Shown: one piece after another, positions 47,908 to 58,216 of the stretch
Numbering within the stretch: the stretch's first letter is position 1
Layout of the letters: every line of letters starts with the position of its first letter
NCBI RefSeq assembly: GCF_028009165.1
Contig: NC_079244.1
Location: 3,224,001 to 3,288,000, forward strand
DNA: 64,000 bases
Direction of reading: 5' to 3'
Origin: Akanthomyces muscarius
Taxonomy: Eukaryota > Ascomycota > Sordariomycetes > Hypocreales > Cordycipitaceae
Made by a program: the position numbers and the translations under genes
The notes under the pieces: generated by a model
What the model saw: only the letters and a program-made list of their open reading frames with translations
Databases searched by the model: none
What the model was told of the DNA's origin: nothing

Positions 47908-50313
47908 ATGGTGGCACAATACCACTATTCGGTTGCCATTGTTGGCCTGGGCTCACGGGGCCAAAAGACTTGGTTTGAAAGCCTTAAAAGTACTCCCAAA
48001 ATTTCGGTCTGTGCAGTGTGTGATAGCAGCGCAACTGTATTGAACGGCTTTGCTTCACGATGTCCGGAGATTCCTGCCTACCCCAGTCTCGAGCAGCTGC
48101 TGGAGCATCATCGCCCCGACTTTGCCATCATCTGTCTGCCCAATAGGTACCATCTGCCCGCCATCAAGCAATTGGAGGCTGTCAGCGTGCCGTGCTTGAA
48201 GGAAAAGCCGATCGCTGGCACTGTCGACGAATTTCTACAACTGCGCTCTCTCCAGACCAAGATTGGCGTGACATTCCAGCGACGATGGCAGCCTAGATAC
48301 AAACATTTCCGTCAGCTCCTTCCAGAGATTGGAAAGCCACTCTCGGTGCGGGCGACAATGGCAGGCAAATATGATCCGCCCCAGGAAGGATGGCGCGTTC
48401 GGCACAATGTTGGTACATTTGTAAGACCTCTTTTCCAGACAATCATCGAATACTTTCTGATGCAATTTCTTTTAGGATGACCTGGGAGTCCATATGCTAG
48501 ATATACTCGTTTGGCTTTTTGGACGCCCATCTAGCGTTTTTGCGCGCTGTTTGGGTGATGGCCGGCCTTCTGAGCGAGACCGTGAGTCGCACGTCCTGAT
48601 GACCTGGCAGAAGTCCGAGCTCGTCGGTCACCTGTACGTCTCCGAAGTCGCCCTAAAGAAAGACGAAAGTCTAGTCGTTCGCGGAACCCGAGGCTCGCTA
48701 CATCTGAAAGGCGAGGAGATAACGTATTACGATCTCGGTGGCCGTCAGACCTTCCAGACAAGCTTTCAGTCTCTCAAGCAAGATGCCATCGTGAGCATGT
48801 GCCAAGAGTTTTGCGAATACATTTCCGGCAGAGAAAATACCTACTCTACCTCTCTTTCTGAAGTAGAAGACACTTTGCTTACAACCGAGGCAATTTGCTT
48901 GTCATTTGCTTCGCATGCTTCGGAAAAAGTTGCGCAGCCACTTCAAAATGGCCACCAGAGCGGCCACGAAAACGGACACGAAAACGGCCACCGAAACGGC
49001 CACGAAGACGGCCACCAAAACGGCCACCAGAATGATGCCACGAAAAGTTTGTACAACATTGAAAAGCAATTGAGTACTAAAAAAAGCAATGGCTATTCTA
49101 AGTCTGCCTTTACCAATGGTGTCTCTGCGAAGCTCCTCCCGAAAGTTGACATGGCACAGAAGACCTTCCTGCTCAACAATGGCTATGAGATGCCAGGACT
49201 GGGTTTCGGAACTAGGAAACCTAAACGGTCACAGGAAACGTACGAAGCCGTGAAGAAAGCACTCGATGTGGGCTACAGACACATCGATACTGCCTTCAGG
49301 TATAATAACGAAGACCAGGTTGGCGAGGCTGTACGGGACTCAGGTCTTCCCCGGGAAGCAGTCTGGGTCACGACCAAGGTGGACAACTCCTGGCATCACC
49401 GCGTTGCAGAATCTGTCAGTATTTCCCTGTCCAAATTGGGCATGGAATACATCGACCTTCTTCTCATGGTAAGGACAGAGCTATGGTCTTGCAATCCGAA
49501 AACAGCTCTCTGGTGCTAATAGAAGAGCAGCACTGGCCTTCCCCCGTTGATCCTGAAGATACGAAGAAGACTCTACCAGATTGGAACTTCATCATGACAT
49601 GGTAAGCTTTGAAGCCACACTTTCAACCGCGGCTCTAACTAGAATCGGGCAGGCAAGACATGCAGAAGGAGGTTCAAGCGGGCCGTGTTCGGACCATTGG
49701 AGTCTCAAACTTCGGAGTGCGCAATCTGCAAAAGCTCAATTCTCATCCTACGTGCACCATCGTGCCTGCCGTGGACCAGCTCGAGGTAAGGTACCCCGCG
49801 TGCGCATCAGTCACAGTTGTCGTGTAAAGCTAACAAACCTGCACTAAGCTTCACCCGTACTGCCCTTCTACAGGGCTGATTGCATTTTGCAAACAAAATG
49901 GTATTCACTGTACTGCATACTCACCGCTTGCATTTGGGCTGCCAGAGCTTCATGGTCATCCTGTCTTGGCCGACCTCTGCCAGCGAACGGGTAAGACAGT
50001 GCAGCAAATCCTGTAAGCTAATCCACCCCCTGTGCCGTTATTTTCTTTGTTTTCTTTATTTTCTTTACTCTTTTACTTTAAGAGCGAGTAGTACCTAGTC
50101 ACTAACAGAAGAAGAATCCGATGGGGTTTACAGAGAGGTACTAGCGTGATACCAAAGAGTGCGAGCCTGGAGAGAATTGCAGCCAATTTTGAATCGTCAG
50201 CCTGGGAGCTGGCACCTGAGGACCATGCTTTGATCAGCTCTATCGAGGATCGTTGCCGAGTGTACCCAGATGATTGGCTTCCAGCTCAGGTGTTCTGGGA
50301 GGAAGATAACTAG
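47908..50313 (+). CDS. Gfo/Idh/MocA oxidoreductase - aldo-keto reductase fusion protein (cluster gene 3)
   Basis: Exons are 47908-48420, 48476-49468, 49531-49601, 49653-49785, 49849-50012 and 50115-50313, all in frame, giving 690 aa. Residues 1-325 form a Gfo/Idh/MocA oxidoreductase with a Rossmann GLGSRG at 13-18, the catalytic EKP at 99-101 (PCLKEKPIAGT), and DDLGVHMLDILVWLFG at the start of exon 2. Residues 329-358 are a His/Asn/Gly linker of repeating NGHE/NGHQ units. Residues 397-690 are an aldo-keto reductase with the full catalytic tetrad: Asp442 and Tyr447 (HIDTAFRY), Lys472 (VTTKVD) and His503 (LLMHWPSP). A cofactor-binding RWGLQRGTSVIPKS follows. One 993-nt exon runs from the Gfo domain through the linker into the AKR, so this is a true fusion. 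It probably performs two NAD(P)-linked steps on a cluster intermediate. Confidence 0.92.
48947..49035 (+). repeat. 12-bp coding repeat encoding the NGH-rich interdomain linker
   Basis: Seven imperfect 12-bp units of the form GGCCACSAAAAC or close variants encode successive Gly-His-x-Asn tetrapeptides between the two enzyme domains of the fusion. Some units differ only in the variable codon (Glu, Gln, Arg). Replication slippage is a likely origin. Confidence 0.9.
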
Positions 50314-50472
50314 ATAGAGCGCTTCCACATAGATAGGCTTTGCTACCACTTGGCCAGCTTTGAGATTTACAGTTTTCTCCTAGACGCAAAAAATACTCTG
50401 TCTCTGCTATTCGCTGTGTATCGCGAGACAAAACTCCATGGCGAAATACTTGTATACTATTCGTAGAATGAT

Positions 50473-51303
50473 TTACTTGGTAGACAGCACATCGAGAACC
50501 CTGATTTCTTCATCCCACCACTTCGAAAAGGTGTGAATCCTCTGCGTTCGTTCTATTGCCAGTCTTCTTCCCGTGTCCGTCTGCAGCAAGAGTATTAGTA
50601 AATCACTTCACGGTTACCGGTTTGAGACCATGGGCAACTACCTTCATCATAGACTCAAGTTTCTCCAGTTTTTCCGTCATGTGGTCTCTGGAAAGCTGCA
50701 TGTCGGACAAGGGCATCTTTGCACCACCAAACGTGAATGCACGGCCGACCCCGATTGCCCCAATGGCATCTAACCTATCGGCATCTTGTACGATTCCCAG
50801 CTCTGGATGCATTTCCAAAATGGACTGGGTGTGATCAGGATCGCGGATTTCTGTCGAATACGAAACGTTGTTGACAATGGCCACGACTGCGGTCGCGAAA
50901 GGCTCACCGACACCAGCTTTTTCCAAAATCTGTGTCAGTCTCAATCCCAGCTCTGAGTCTTTTGTATACTTTTTGTCCGTGACATCGTGAAGGAGACTAG
51001 ACGGGGGTTTCAGTAAGTGTCCAAGCTCGACCCTGCAGTAGCAGTAGACGGATCTTACGCAGCGAGAAGGACAATGGCTGAGTTGGCTCTGTGCTGTGGG
51101 TTGATTCGGCGTTCGGTTGCCATTATGTATTGAGATAAAGCTGCGACGCGAATGACATGATTGAAGTCGTGCGATGCGTCAAATCCCGCCATGTGCTCTT
51201 GGACAGAGAGCGCAACGGATTTGAACACACCATCTGTCGTTGGAAATTCCCCGGCTGTGCATGCAGCTCGGACAGAGAGAAGAATCTTCGAAAATGCTTC
51301 CAT
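50473..51303 (-). CDS. HD-domain metal-dependent hydrolase (cluster gene 4)
   Basis: Minus-strand exons are 51059-51303, 50642-50996 and 50473-50580, giving 235 aa from the ATG at 51303 (MEAFSK). An in-frame ATG at 51477 would add 58 residues of doubtful character. The HD signature is complete: the first His in GFDASHDFNHVIRV, HD in LLAALLHDVTDKKY (spliced between the Ala and Leu), and the distal Asp in IVQDADRLDAIGAIG. Such enzymes hydrolyse phosphate esters, or in some families act as oxygenases, using one or two metal ions. Stand-alone yeast and bacterial YedJ-like HD proteins are the closest type. A biosynthetic role is inferred only from the position inside the cluster. Confidence 0.85.
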
Positions 51304-51697
51304 TGTGCAGCAATGTGTTGCGACAACGATAGATCCCGTGAGGAAAGGGAAATCGAGGGGCGACGTGCCGAGGGGAGGCAGATGCCAACCCCCCCGGGAT
51401 TCTGGCGGTGAAGGCACTCGGAGATTCATTGGCTTGTCTTTGACGTAGGTATGCGTCTGCATCATAGACGCATGCATGCGCCTGCAAACGGCTGAAAGTA
51501 GCAGGCAAGGGCTCAGCTTGTCAAGGTACTGTGTTGTCGCACCCGGCTGTCTTTTTCGTACCGAAATGTGGCTGAGACTGTATCAAAATCCTCCTTCATA
51601 AATAGTCTCGTCCAGAAATAAACCAAAAGATACCTGAAAGGTCCTCCACTACATTTGTCCCCTCCGATCAACCGATTGACGCATTATCTATGTCATA
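51304..51697. promoter_or_regulatory. Bidirectional promoter region, HD hydrolase / second sulfotransferase-like gene
   Basis: A spacer of about 390 bp lies between divergent cluster genes, or 220 bp if the upstream HD start at 51477 is used. Confidence 0.45.
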
Positions 51698-52516
51698 ATG
51701 AATGGAATCAAAGAAATCATATACAGCCTCGAGGTGAGGCCTCGCAATCGGACCACACCGCTGCGCGTTCTGGCTGTCGGGCCGTCCAGGTCAGGCACGG
51801 GCTCGCTACGGGAAGCACTACTTCAGCTCGGCTACGACTACACCTATCATGGTTTCGACACCGTGGTCCACCCAGAAGACGACATACTTTGGCACCGACT
51901 CAGGCTAAAGCGCGAAAAGCAGGGACCAGGAAGCCTGACGGCCGCTGACTTTGACCAAGTCATTGGCCACTGCGCTGCCATCACCGACCATGCAGCTGCC
52001 GCCTTTGCTTTGGATCTCATAGCGGCATACCCGGAGGCCAAGATCATTCTCAATGTTCGAAAAGATGTGGATGCGTGGCATAGGAGCGTCATGCAGACGC
52101 TTATGCCGCTGCATCTCAGCTGGAAGCTATGGATTCGGAGCTGGTTCTGCTCCGAGTTATTCTGGCTACAGGAAAGCTTCATGCGCGGTAACTGGAACGT
52201 GTTCTATAGAGGGGACTTCGAAAAAAATTCTCGCACCGTCTTGAAGGAACATTGTCACACAATCAGGGCGCATGTTGCACCGGAGCGGCTTCTGGAGTGG
52301 GAGATTCAGGATGGATGGGAGCCGCTCTGCCATTTTCTCGGCAAGACAGTACCAAATACGCCATTTCCAACACTGAACACGGGAAGGAACTACGAGGGTC
52401 TCTTCCGAGAACGAATTGCCCGAGCGGACGGAAACATCCTCCGGTTCTTGATGGGCCTTGCAGTCCTTGCGATCGCTTCCGCGGTGGCCTTCTGGGCTAA
52501 ACACTTCGTGCTGTGA
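51698..52516 (+). CDS. Fungal sulfotransferase-family protein with C-terminal membrane anchor (cluster gene 5)
   Basis: Intronless, 272 aa. It belongs to the Sulfotransfer_4-like fungal family (NAD-dependent-epimerase-annotated P-loop proteins). A P-loop lies at AVGPSRSGTGSLREALLQLG, with GYDYTYHGFDTV next. The 3'-phosphate site is in AKIILNVRKDVDAWHRSVM. A late PLCHFLGKTVPNTPFPTLN is the usual family C-terminus. A single hydrophobic helix at the end (LMGLAVLAIASAVAFWAKHF) would tail-anchor it to a membrane, probably the ER. It is unrelated in detail to the other sulfotransferase-like protein in this cluster. Catalytic activity has not been shown for most fungal members. Confidence 0.85.
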   Translation: MNGIKEIIYSLEVRPRNRTTPLRVLAVGPSRSGTGSLREALLQLGYDYTYHGFDTVVHPEDDILWHRLRLKREKQGPGSLTAADFDQVIGHCAAITDHAAAAFALDLIAAYPEAKIILNVRKDVDAWHRSVMQTLMPLHLSWKLWIRSWFCSELFWLQESFMRGNWNVFYRGDFEKNSRTVLKEHCHTIRAHVAPERLLEWEIQDGWEPLCHFLGKTVPNTPFPTLNTGRNYEGLFRERIARADGNILRFLMGLAVLAIASAVAFWAKHFVL

Positions 52517-53285
52517 CTGAGACATGATATAGCTGATCTATGTTGAGAAAAGCACAATTATAGAATAAAATTGCTGCAAAAAGGATTATCTTCCACGTCG
52601 GGCACCACTTGCGCCTTGCGTACCAATACTTGTGCAATGCAGGTTGATGTCTCGGCATGGTATAGTTCAGCTGTGGTCGAAACCCTGCCGCAGGCGAGAC
52701 TGGAAACGACTCATAAGCCTCCACGCAAGCGGCTTGATCGACTATGTAGGTACAGGGTCAGCGCGCTGGTTTCTTGTAATTTTAATTCAGGCATGGATGG
52801 AGGAGCGGGGCGATATAACCTGCGGGCCATAAAATAGCTGAGACACTGAACCCGGGCTTTGTACCCCAGAGCAATGGAAAACCATCCCAGAGCGTGTTTC
52901 TCAATCTCTTTCTCAGGGCCCGACGGGCCGAAGCTGGTAGCTGGTTGCACAGGCGGGCTCACCAGTGCTCTCCACATGAAAGCATTAAAATCCACGCAGT
53001 ATGTGGTAACTCCATAATGGTTTCAGCATCGACCTTGATGCGAGACCTTTGGGAAAGAAACGGCCTGCATATGCAGCCGGTACCGGACGCAATGGGCTGG
53101 TGTGGCTTAGAGATACTCATGCTCCTTCACACAGAAGCCATGCTTAGGACGTTTCATCGAAAGAAAAGCGCAACTTCTCATCAAATCAGCAAATCGTTTG
53201 AGGTTACCCATTAAGCTTATCCTCCTATTGAAAATAAACACATTGACGTCTTAACGGTGATTACCTCACCACCAAAAAAGCTGAA
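52517..53285. other. Intergenic, NRPS promoter region
   Basis: About 770 bp. Short ORFs on both strands show no family features. The sequence might hold remnants of the lost N-terminal part of the NRPS condensation domain, but I could not recognise any. Confidence 0.45.
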
Positions 53286-56200
53286 ATGGAGTCGCTGCCG
53301 CCTAGACGTATCGAGAATGGACAACCACAGCAGACAGTGGTGCTGGAAACCAGCCCCAATGCCACATTTTCTTTGCCCACGGCTCTTCAGTTAGCATGGT
53401 CTGCCGTGATTGGCTGCTACAATGGAACAAATACTGCCAGATTTGACGTTCTTCACGTGGACACCTTGGCTACCGTTGCCAATCAGGCCCTCGCTGGCAG
53501 TGCTGTTGCGGTCAAGCTTTCGCGAAACGACTCTGTGCAGCTCGCACTGCATAAAATATCGCAACTCAAAAGCCAAACTGAAGACGAAAAATCCGATACC
53601 CTGCTGGTTCTCTTCCCAGGAACATGCGCAGCCGCATCAACGCCACCATCCCATCGCTATGCACACTCGCAGTACAATCTCTATCTGGAGTGTAATACGG
53701 GCGAGAAGCCAGTGTCTCTACGAGCCGTCTATGAAAACTCAAAGTGGTCGCCCGCGACGGTTAACTTTATGCTGCATCAGGTTCGACATGCTATGCAAGT
53801 GATGACGGTCTCGTTGACGGTCCCAGTTTCCGCTTTGCAGGGCATCAGCGCTGAGGGTCGGCAGAGGCTTAGGGACTGGGACCCTGCTCCGCTGCGGGAG
53901 CCACGGCTCGAAACTGTGTGGTCTGCAATCGAACATCGCTGCAAGCAACAGCCCCTTCAGATGGCTATTGAGTCCTGGGATGGCCAGGCTACATATGCCG
54001 AGCTCGAACAACGGGTCTCTGCTGTCGCGGAGAAACTCTCGCAGTTGGGGTTGAAGCCAGACTCATTTATAGGCTTGCTGCTGGAAAAATCAATGATGTC
54101 TACAATCGCCATCCTCGGTGTCATCAAGGCCGGATTTGCATTTGTACTGCTTGATGCGTCGCAGCCAACTCAACGTCTGAAAGCCATGTGCACCATCACA
54201 GCTGTGAGGATGATTATTGTCTCACAGAAGCACATCGAAAAAAGCTCCGAGCTTGGTGTCTCTCGCCACTCTACGGAAGACTTTGCAATAGTACCTTCGG
54301 GTGATGTAGAGCATATTTGTCCGCAACCCAGCAGCCCTTTATACGCCGGCTTCACCTCGGGAAGCACTGGCGAGCCGAAAGGATTTGTCATTCAACACGA
54401 TAACTTTATGAGCGGTCTCGATGAGTATTGTAATGAAGTGAGCCTCAAAGATAGCTCTCGTGTGTTTCTGTTCGCTTCATTTTCCTTCGTGGTTAGCATC
54501 ACGGGCCAATTGGCGCCTCTCTCTCGTGGCGCCTGCTTGTGTATTCCATCACAACTCCAGCTTGAGAATCACCTCGCAGGTACAATACAGAGCTTGAAGG
54601 CAAATTGGGTTGCTACCACTCCTTCTGCGGCCCGCGTCTTGGTCTCTGCAGACGTTACCTCGCTCGAAACAATGGTCATGGTAGGAGAGGAAATGACCTC
54701 GTCAGATTTGGCTAAATGGAGCCATCTGAACCTTTACTCGCTCTACGGCCAATCTGAAAATTCCAAGGGAACCATGGTTGCGAGGAAGACAGAAGGCGTT
54801 ACCGCATCTAGCATTGGCAGACCGTACCATGCCAATGCCTGGATCGTGGATCAGGAAGACCACAATGTTCTCGTGCCGATTGGGGCAGAAGGCGAGTTGG
54901 TCGTAGAGAGTCCATGCCTGACCAAAGGATATATCAACAACAGAAGCCAGAATGAAATATCTTTCGTGAAAAATCCTGAATGGAGTGATGGTTTCGGACG
55001 ACAAGGTGATGTATGCATATTCAAGACAGGAGATTTGGTGAGACGCAATGCAAGCGATGGCTCATTTCAGCTTCTTGGGCGAAAGGGCACCAGAATAAAG
55101 ATCAGAGGCCAACGTGTGGAATTAGGTGAGGTCGAGTATCATATTCGACGACTACTGCCGGTGGCCAGAAACGTCGCCGTGGACATCGTTTGTACGGCGG
55201 AGGACGCGCTCCAGCAGTCACCGATGCTTGTGGCCTTCATTCTTATGAGTACAGAGTTGGGCATCGACAAATCCGCGCCTCTGCTAGCCGCGCCAAGGCC
55301 GGTATTCCAGAAGCAGTCATTGATGTTGGATGCGGAGCTGAAAAAGGCCCTTCCGTCGTTCATGGTCCCAACAGCATACGTCGAGTTGGCGACAATGCCA
55401 AAAACAAGCACGGGCAAGCTCGATCGGCGAAGGATGCGCGAGGCAGCGGCAACTTTGAGTCGCCGGGAACTCATTGGCTATTCGACCATGCGAGCTGCGT
55501 ACAGGGAGGCGCGTTCCGAGGAAGAAATTGTTATACGAGACCTCTGCGAGCATATACTTCAGCTTCCAAGAGGCGAGGTTGGCATGAACGACACATTCCT
55601 TGATCTTGGAGGAGACTCGCTCATGGCACGCCACTTCATTACCGGCGCTAGATTGAGCGGTCTGTCGATAACACTGCAAGTGCTTTTTCAACCAGTAACA
55701 TTAGCTCATATTGCACGGAGTGCCGGGGCCAGGAAGGAGTGCGAAATACCCTATGAACCCAGCGGTCCTGATGGCTTCACAGAGCTGAAAGAAGAGTTTA
55801 TAAGTGATCTTCCCGAATCCCTCTGCGAGGGTGAAATTGTAGATGCTTTTCCCACATTGGAAACCCAAGCGGCCTATGCCTCGAGCCGAGTGGTGGATTG
55901 CTTCCCATTGCACATTTCTGGGTCTGTCGATGTGGAGCGACTTCGCCGTGCCTGTCAGATGGTCACTGATAGACACGCGATTCTTCGAACTGTGTTTCAC
56001 TGTTTTCGCGGAAGTCTAGTTCAAGTTGTCTTGCGTGAGCTAGACCTGCCTTTCGTGGAGCAGAAGTGTGATGGCTGGGACGCGGCTGTTCACTGGGTGA
56101 AAGAGTTTGGATCACAGGAGCTGAAGAAGCGATATGACATCGGCAAGCCCATTGTGGGATTCGTTTTGGTAAGCGTTCCTTTGGAGGCGCGCCACATTCT

Positions 56201-57053
56201 CGTCATGCGATTGTGCCATGGGCAGTACGATGCGCTTTGCTTGCGACCACTCATCCAGGATCTGTGGTCTGCGTACCAGGATGTGCCTCTTTCGGCCAAG
56301 ACCGAGTTCAAAAAGCATGCACAAGATTGCTTTCGACAGCGGAAATCGCAAGTTTATGATGTTTGGCGTGGCGTACTACAAGGTTCCCAGCCACCGTCAC
56401 TGTTCCCGCGATTAGAAGTAGTAGATGATATAGCTACACTTTCCCTGACAACGAGACAGCTGCCCACAATCCGGCCACTTGCCGGAGCGACCGCAGCTAG
56501 CATGGTCAAGGCGGCATGGTTCGAAGCCCTATGGCATGAGACAGGACATAACGACATAACTTTTGGGCAGTTTCTTCACGCGTGGTCTGGTAACGAGGGC
56601 GTCGTCGGGCCCTGCATGAACGTGATTCCTGTGCGTGTGCGTCAGCTGCAGGGACAAACACGACGGCAGACTCTTCAGCGCATCCAGGCACAACACGCCG
56701 AGACTGCGCCGGCCGACGCGCTTGGCTGGAGCGATATTGTTTCCAACTGCACAGACTGGCCTGCAGCTACCGAGGTGGATTCAGTGGTCCTGCATCAAAA
56801 CTTTGATCGCCACATTGAGATAGTCAGTGACGGGATTATCTGCAGAAAAGAAACGCCGATTCTGTCGCAGTGGGCCGTGTTCCCGATGCTGCTGGTGACG
56901 CACCCGCGCGAGAGCAGGCTGGATGCCCTGCTTCTGATGTCGTCGAGGTATCGAGGGCTGCGCGACCCTGCCAGCATGTTGTGTAGATTTGCGCGGGCAC
57001 TGGAACTGCTACAGAGTCACCCAGACGAGACATTGAAGAGCGAAGGATTATGA
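53286..57053 (+). CDS. Single-module nonribosomal peptide synthetase, remnant C - A - T - C (cluster gene 6)
   Basis: Intronless, 1,255 aa. Residues 1-200 resemble only the C-terminal lobe of a condensation domain, with no HHxxxDG. The adenylation domain (about 210-725) shows FTSGSTGEPKG (A3, from 356), LYSLYGQSEN (A5), FKTGDLVRR (A7), GRKGTRIKIRGQRVELGEVE (A8) and the catalytic Lys711 in TSTGKLDRR (A10). At A4 the sequence is FASFSFVVSI, so the Asp that anchors the alpha-amino group (Asp235 in GrsA) is Val402. The T domain is intact, with the phosphopantetheine Ser778 in DLGGDSL. The terminal C domain (about 850-1245) has CHGQYD (977-982): the catalytic His978 and Asp982 are present, and the first His is replaced by Cys. 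It likely loads a non-standard acid and condenses or releases it through the last C domain. The product is unknown. Confidence 0.95.
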   Translation: MESLPPRRIENGQPQQTVVLETSPNATFSLPTALQLAWSAVIGCYNGTNTARFDVLHVDTLATVANQALAGSAVAVKLSRNDSVQLALHKISQLKSQTEDEKSDTLLVLFPGTCAAASTPPSHRYAHSQYNLYLECNTGEKPVSLRAVYENSKWSPATVNFMLHQVRHAMQVMTVSLTVPVSALQGISAEGRQRLRDWDPAPLREPRLETVWSAIEHRCKQQPLQMAIESWDGQATYAELEQRVSAVAEKLSQLGLKPDSFIGLLLEKSMMSTIAILGVIKAGFAFVLLDASQPTQRLKAMCTITAVRMIIVSQKHIEKSSELGVSRHSTEDFAIVPSGDVEHICPQPSSPLYAGFTSGSTGEPKGFVIQHDNFMSGLDEYCNEVSLKDSSRVFLFASFSFVVSITGQLAPLSRGACLCIPSQLQLENHLAGTIQSLKANWVATTPSAARVLVSADVTSLETMVMVGEEMTSSDLAKWSHLNLYSLYGQSENSKGTMVARKTEGVTASSIGRPYHANAWIVDQEDHNVLVPIGAEGELVVESPCLTKGYINNRSQNEISFVKNPEWSDGFGRQGDVCIFKTGDLVRRNASDGSFQLLGRKGTRIKIRGQRVELGEVEYHIRRLLPVARNVAVDIVCTAEDALQQSPMLVAFILMSTELGIDKSAPLLAAPRPVFQKQSLMLDAELKKALPSFMVPTAYVELATMPKTSTGKLDRRRMREAAATLSRRELIGYSTMRAAYREARSEEEIVIRDLCEHILQLPRGEVGMNDTFLDLGGDSLMARHFITGARLSGLSITLQVLFQPVTLAHIARSAGARKECEIPYEPSGPDGFTELKEEFISDLPESLCEGEIVDAFPTLETQAAYASSRVVDCFPLHISGSVDVERLRRACQMVTDRHAILRTVFHCFRGSLVQVVLRELDLPFVEQKCDGWDAAVHWVKEFGSQELKKRYDIGKPIVGFVLVSVPLEARHILVMRLCHGQYDALCLRPLIQDLWSAYQDVPLSAKTEFKKHAQDCFRQRKSQVYDVWRGVLQGSQPPSLFPRLEVVDDIATLSLTTRQLPTIRPLAGATAASMVKAAWFEALWHETGHNDITFGQFLHAWSGNEGVVGPCMNVIPVRVRQLQGQTRRQTLQRIQAQHAETAPADALGWSDIVSNCTDWPAATEVDSVVLHQNFDRHIEIVSDGIICRKETPILSQWAVFPMLLVTHPRESRLDALLLMSSRYRGLRDPASMLCRFARALELLQSHPDETLKSEGL

Positions 57054-58216
57054 AGCAAGAAACGGTGAATGAGACATAAACTGTCTTCGGGAAGTCAATA
57101 GCTCTAGCAATTGAGTAGTTTCTACTGCCCAGTCAATGGTGTGTCCAGCCGAAGCGGTCAAATTGTATGTTCAGGACCAAGTCCACGAATGTAATGCCAA
57201 GAAAACCACGATCTGTTATGTACTGCTATAGTTTATTGCAGTCACTCTTTTGGCTTGAATCGACCAGCCGCCTCAGAATTGTGGCCTAATCTGCACCATA
57301 CCGAGATACAAATGTTGTGTAGCCCCCAATTGCCTACTTCTACCTTCGTCAAAATGAAGTCCCCACGAACACAATGCGGCTAAATGCACGACGGTCCCCA
57401 TATCGGGCGCTTCTTGCTCTTGAAAACTGCACAAGAAGTGTCAGTAGATATTGATTCGTCCTAGGAGGACTCGTCCAAATTCGTGGGGCCACTTGTAGCT
57501 GCTCGCTCCCGCCGTGTTTCGGCATCGACCACCCTCGTATCGTTCACTTCGAGATGTACCGGCACTACCGCGTCTGGCTTCACTCCCCCTTTGCAGTGAC
57601 CGGGCGCCTCTAAACAGGCAGGCTTGTCGTTTCCGGAATGGCCTCAGTGTTCCTCAACTTCTTGGTCCACAGGCTTGGGCGGCTGGGTAGACTGCTCAGT
57701 CCAACCGAGATTTTCGTTGATGCATGGGATGTAGCTCGAGACCCCCACATACACCCCTATTTGTCTCAACTCGAAGCAAGTTGACGGGATGGCAATCACT
57801 GCCCCGTTTTCTGGTCGAAAAGAGAAGCGCCACTATCTCCCTTGGTTGCATTCTTGCCGTTTGCACTGGCGCATATCACAACTTCAATTACAGCAATCCC
57901 AGCGCAATCTTCGCCTGGGCGGATCGGTAGCAGGACCTTGGCAAGTCTGTCGGCCAGGGGTACATCAAAACTTTGGCCATCCTAGATCCAATCAAATAGA
58001 GTCCGTTCCTTTCTTGGTAATACTGTGCTCAATAGCAGAGGCAGTTGCCAGCCTGCGGCTATTGCAGTGGAATTCGCTACAGAATTCATGCCATCCGTCG
58101 GGAGCGTCGCAAAGGGAATGTTCTCACTCTTGCTTACTGTAGGCGCACAATGAGAGAGTTCAAGATCACGACACGGGTAGATGATCAATATAATGTGAAT
58201 TCTCTCTAAAGCTTAT
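57054..58216. other. Gene-free region downstream of the cluster
   Basis: About 1.2 kb. Only short, non-conserved open frames occur before the 5S rRNA gene. Confidence 0.55.

Noticed and set aside
48947..49035. Regular 12-bp repeats resembling a short CRISPR-like array
   Set aside because: The units are contiguous, in frame and coding in a fungal gene, and no spacers exist.
52894..53214. 106-codon open frame just before the NRPS
   Set aside because: It has no NRPS or other family motifs. It might be read-through of promoter DNA.
53286..57053. NRPS as a siderophore synthetase linked to the transporter/esterase pair
   Set aside because: No ornithine monooxygenase or hydroxamate acyltransferase is nearby, the A domain lacks the amino-binding Asp, and the pair is about 35 kb away.
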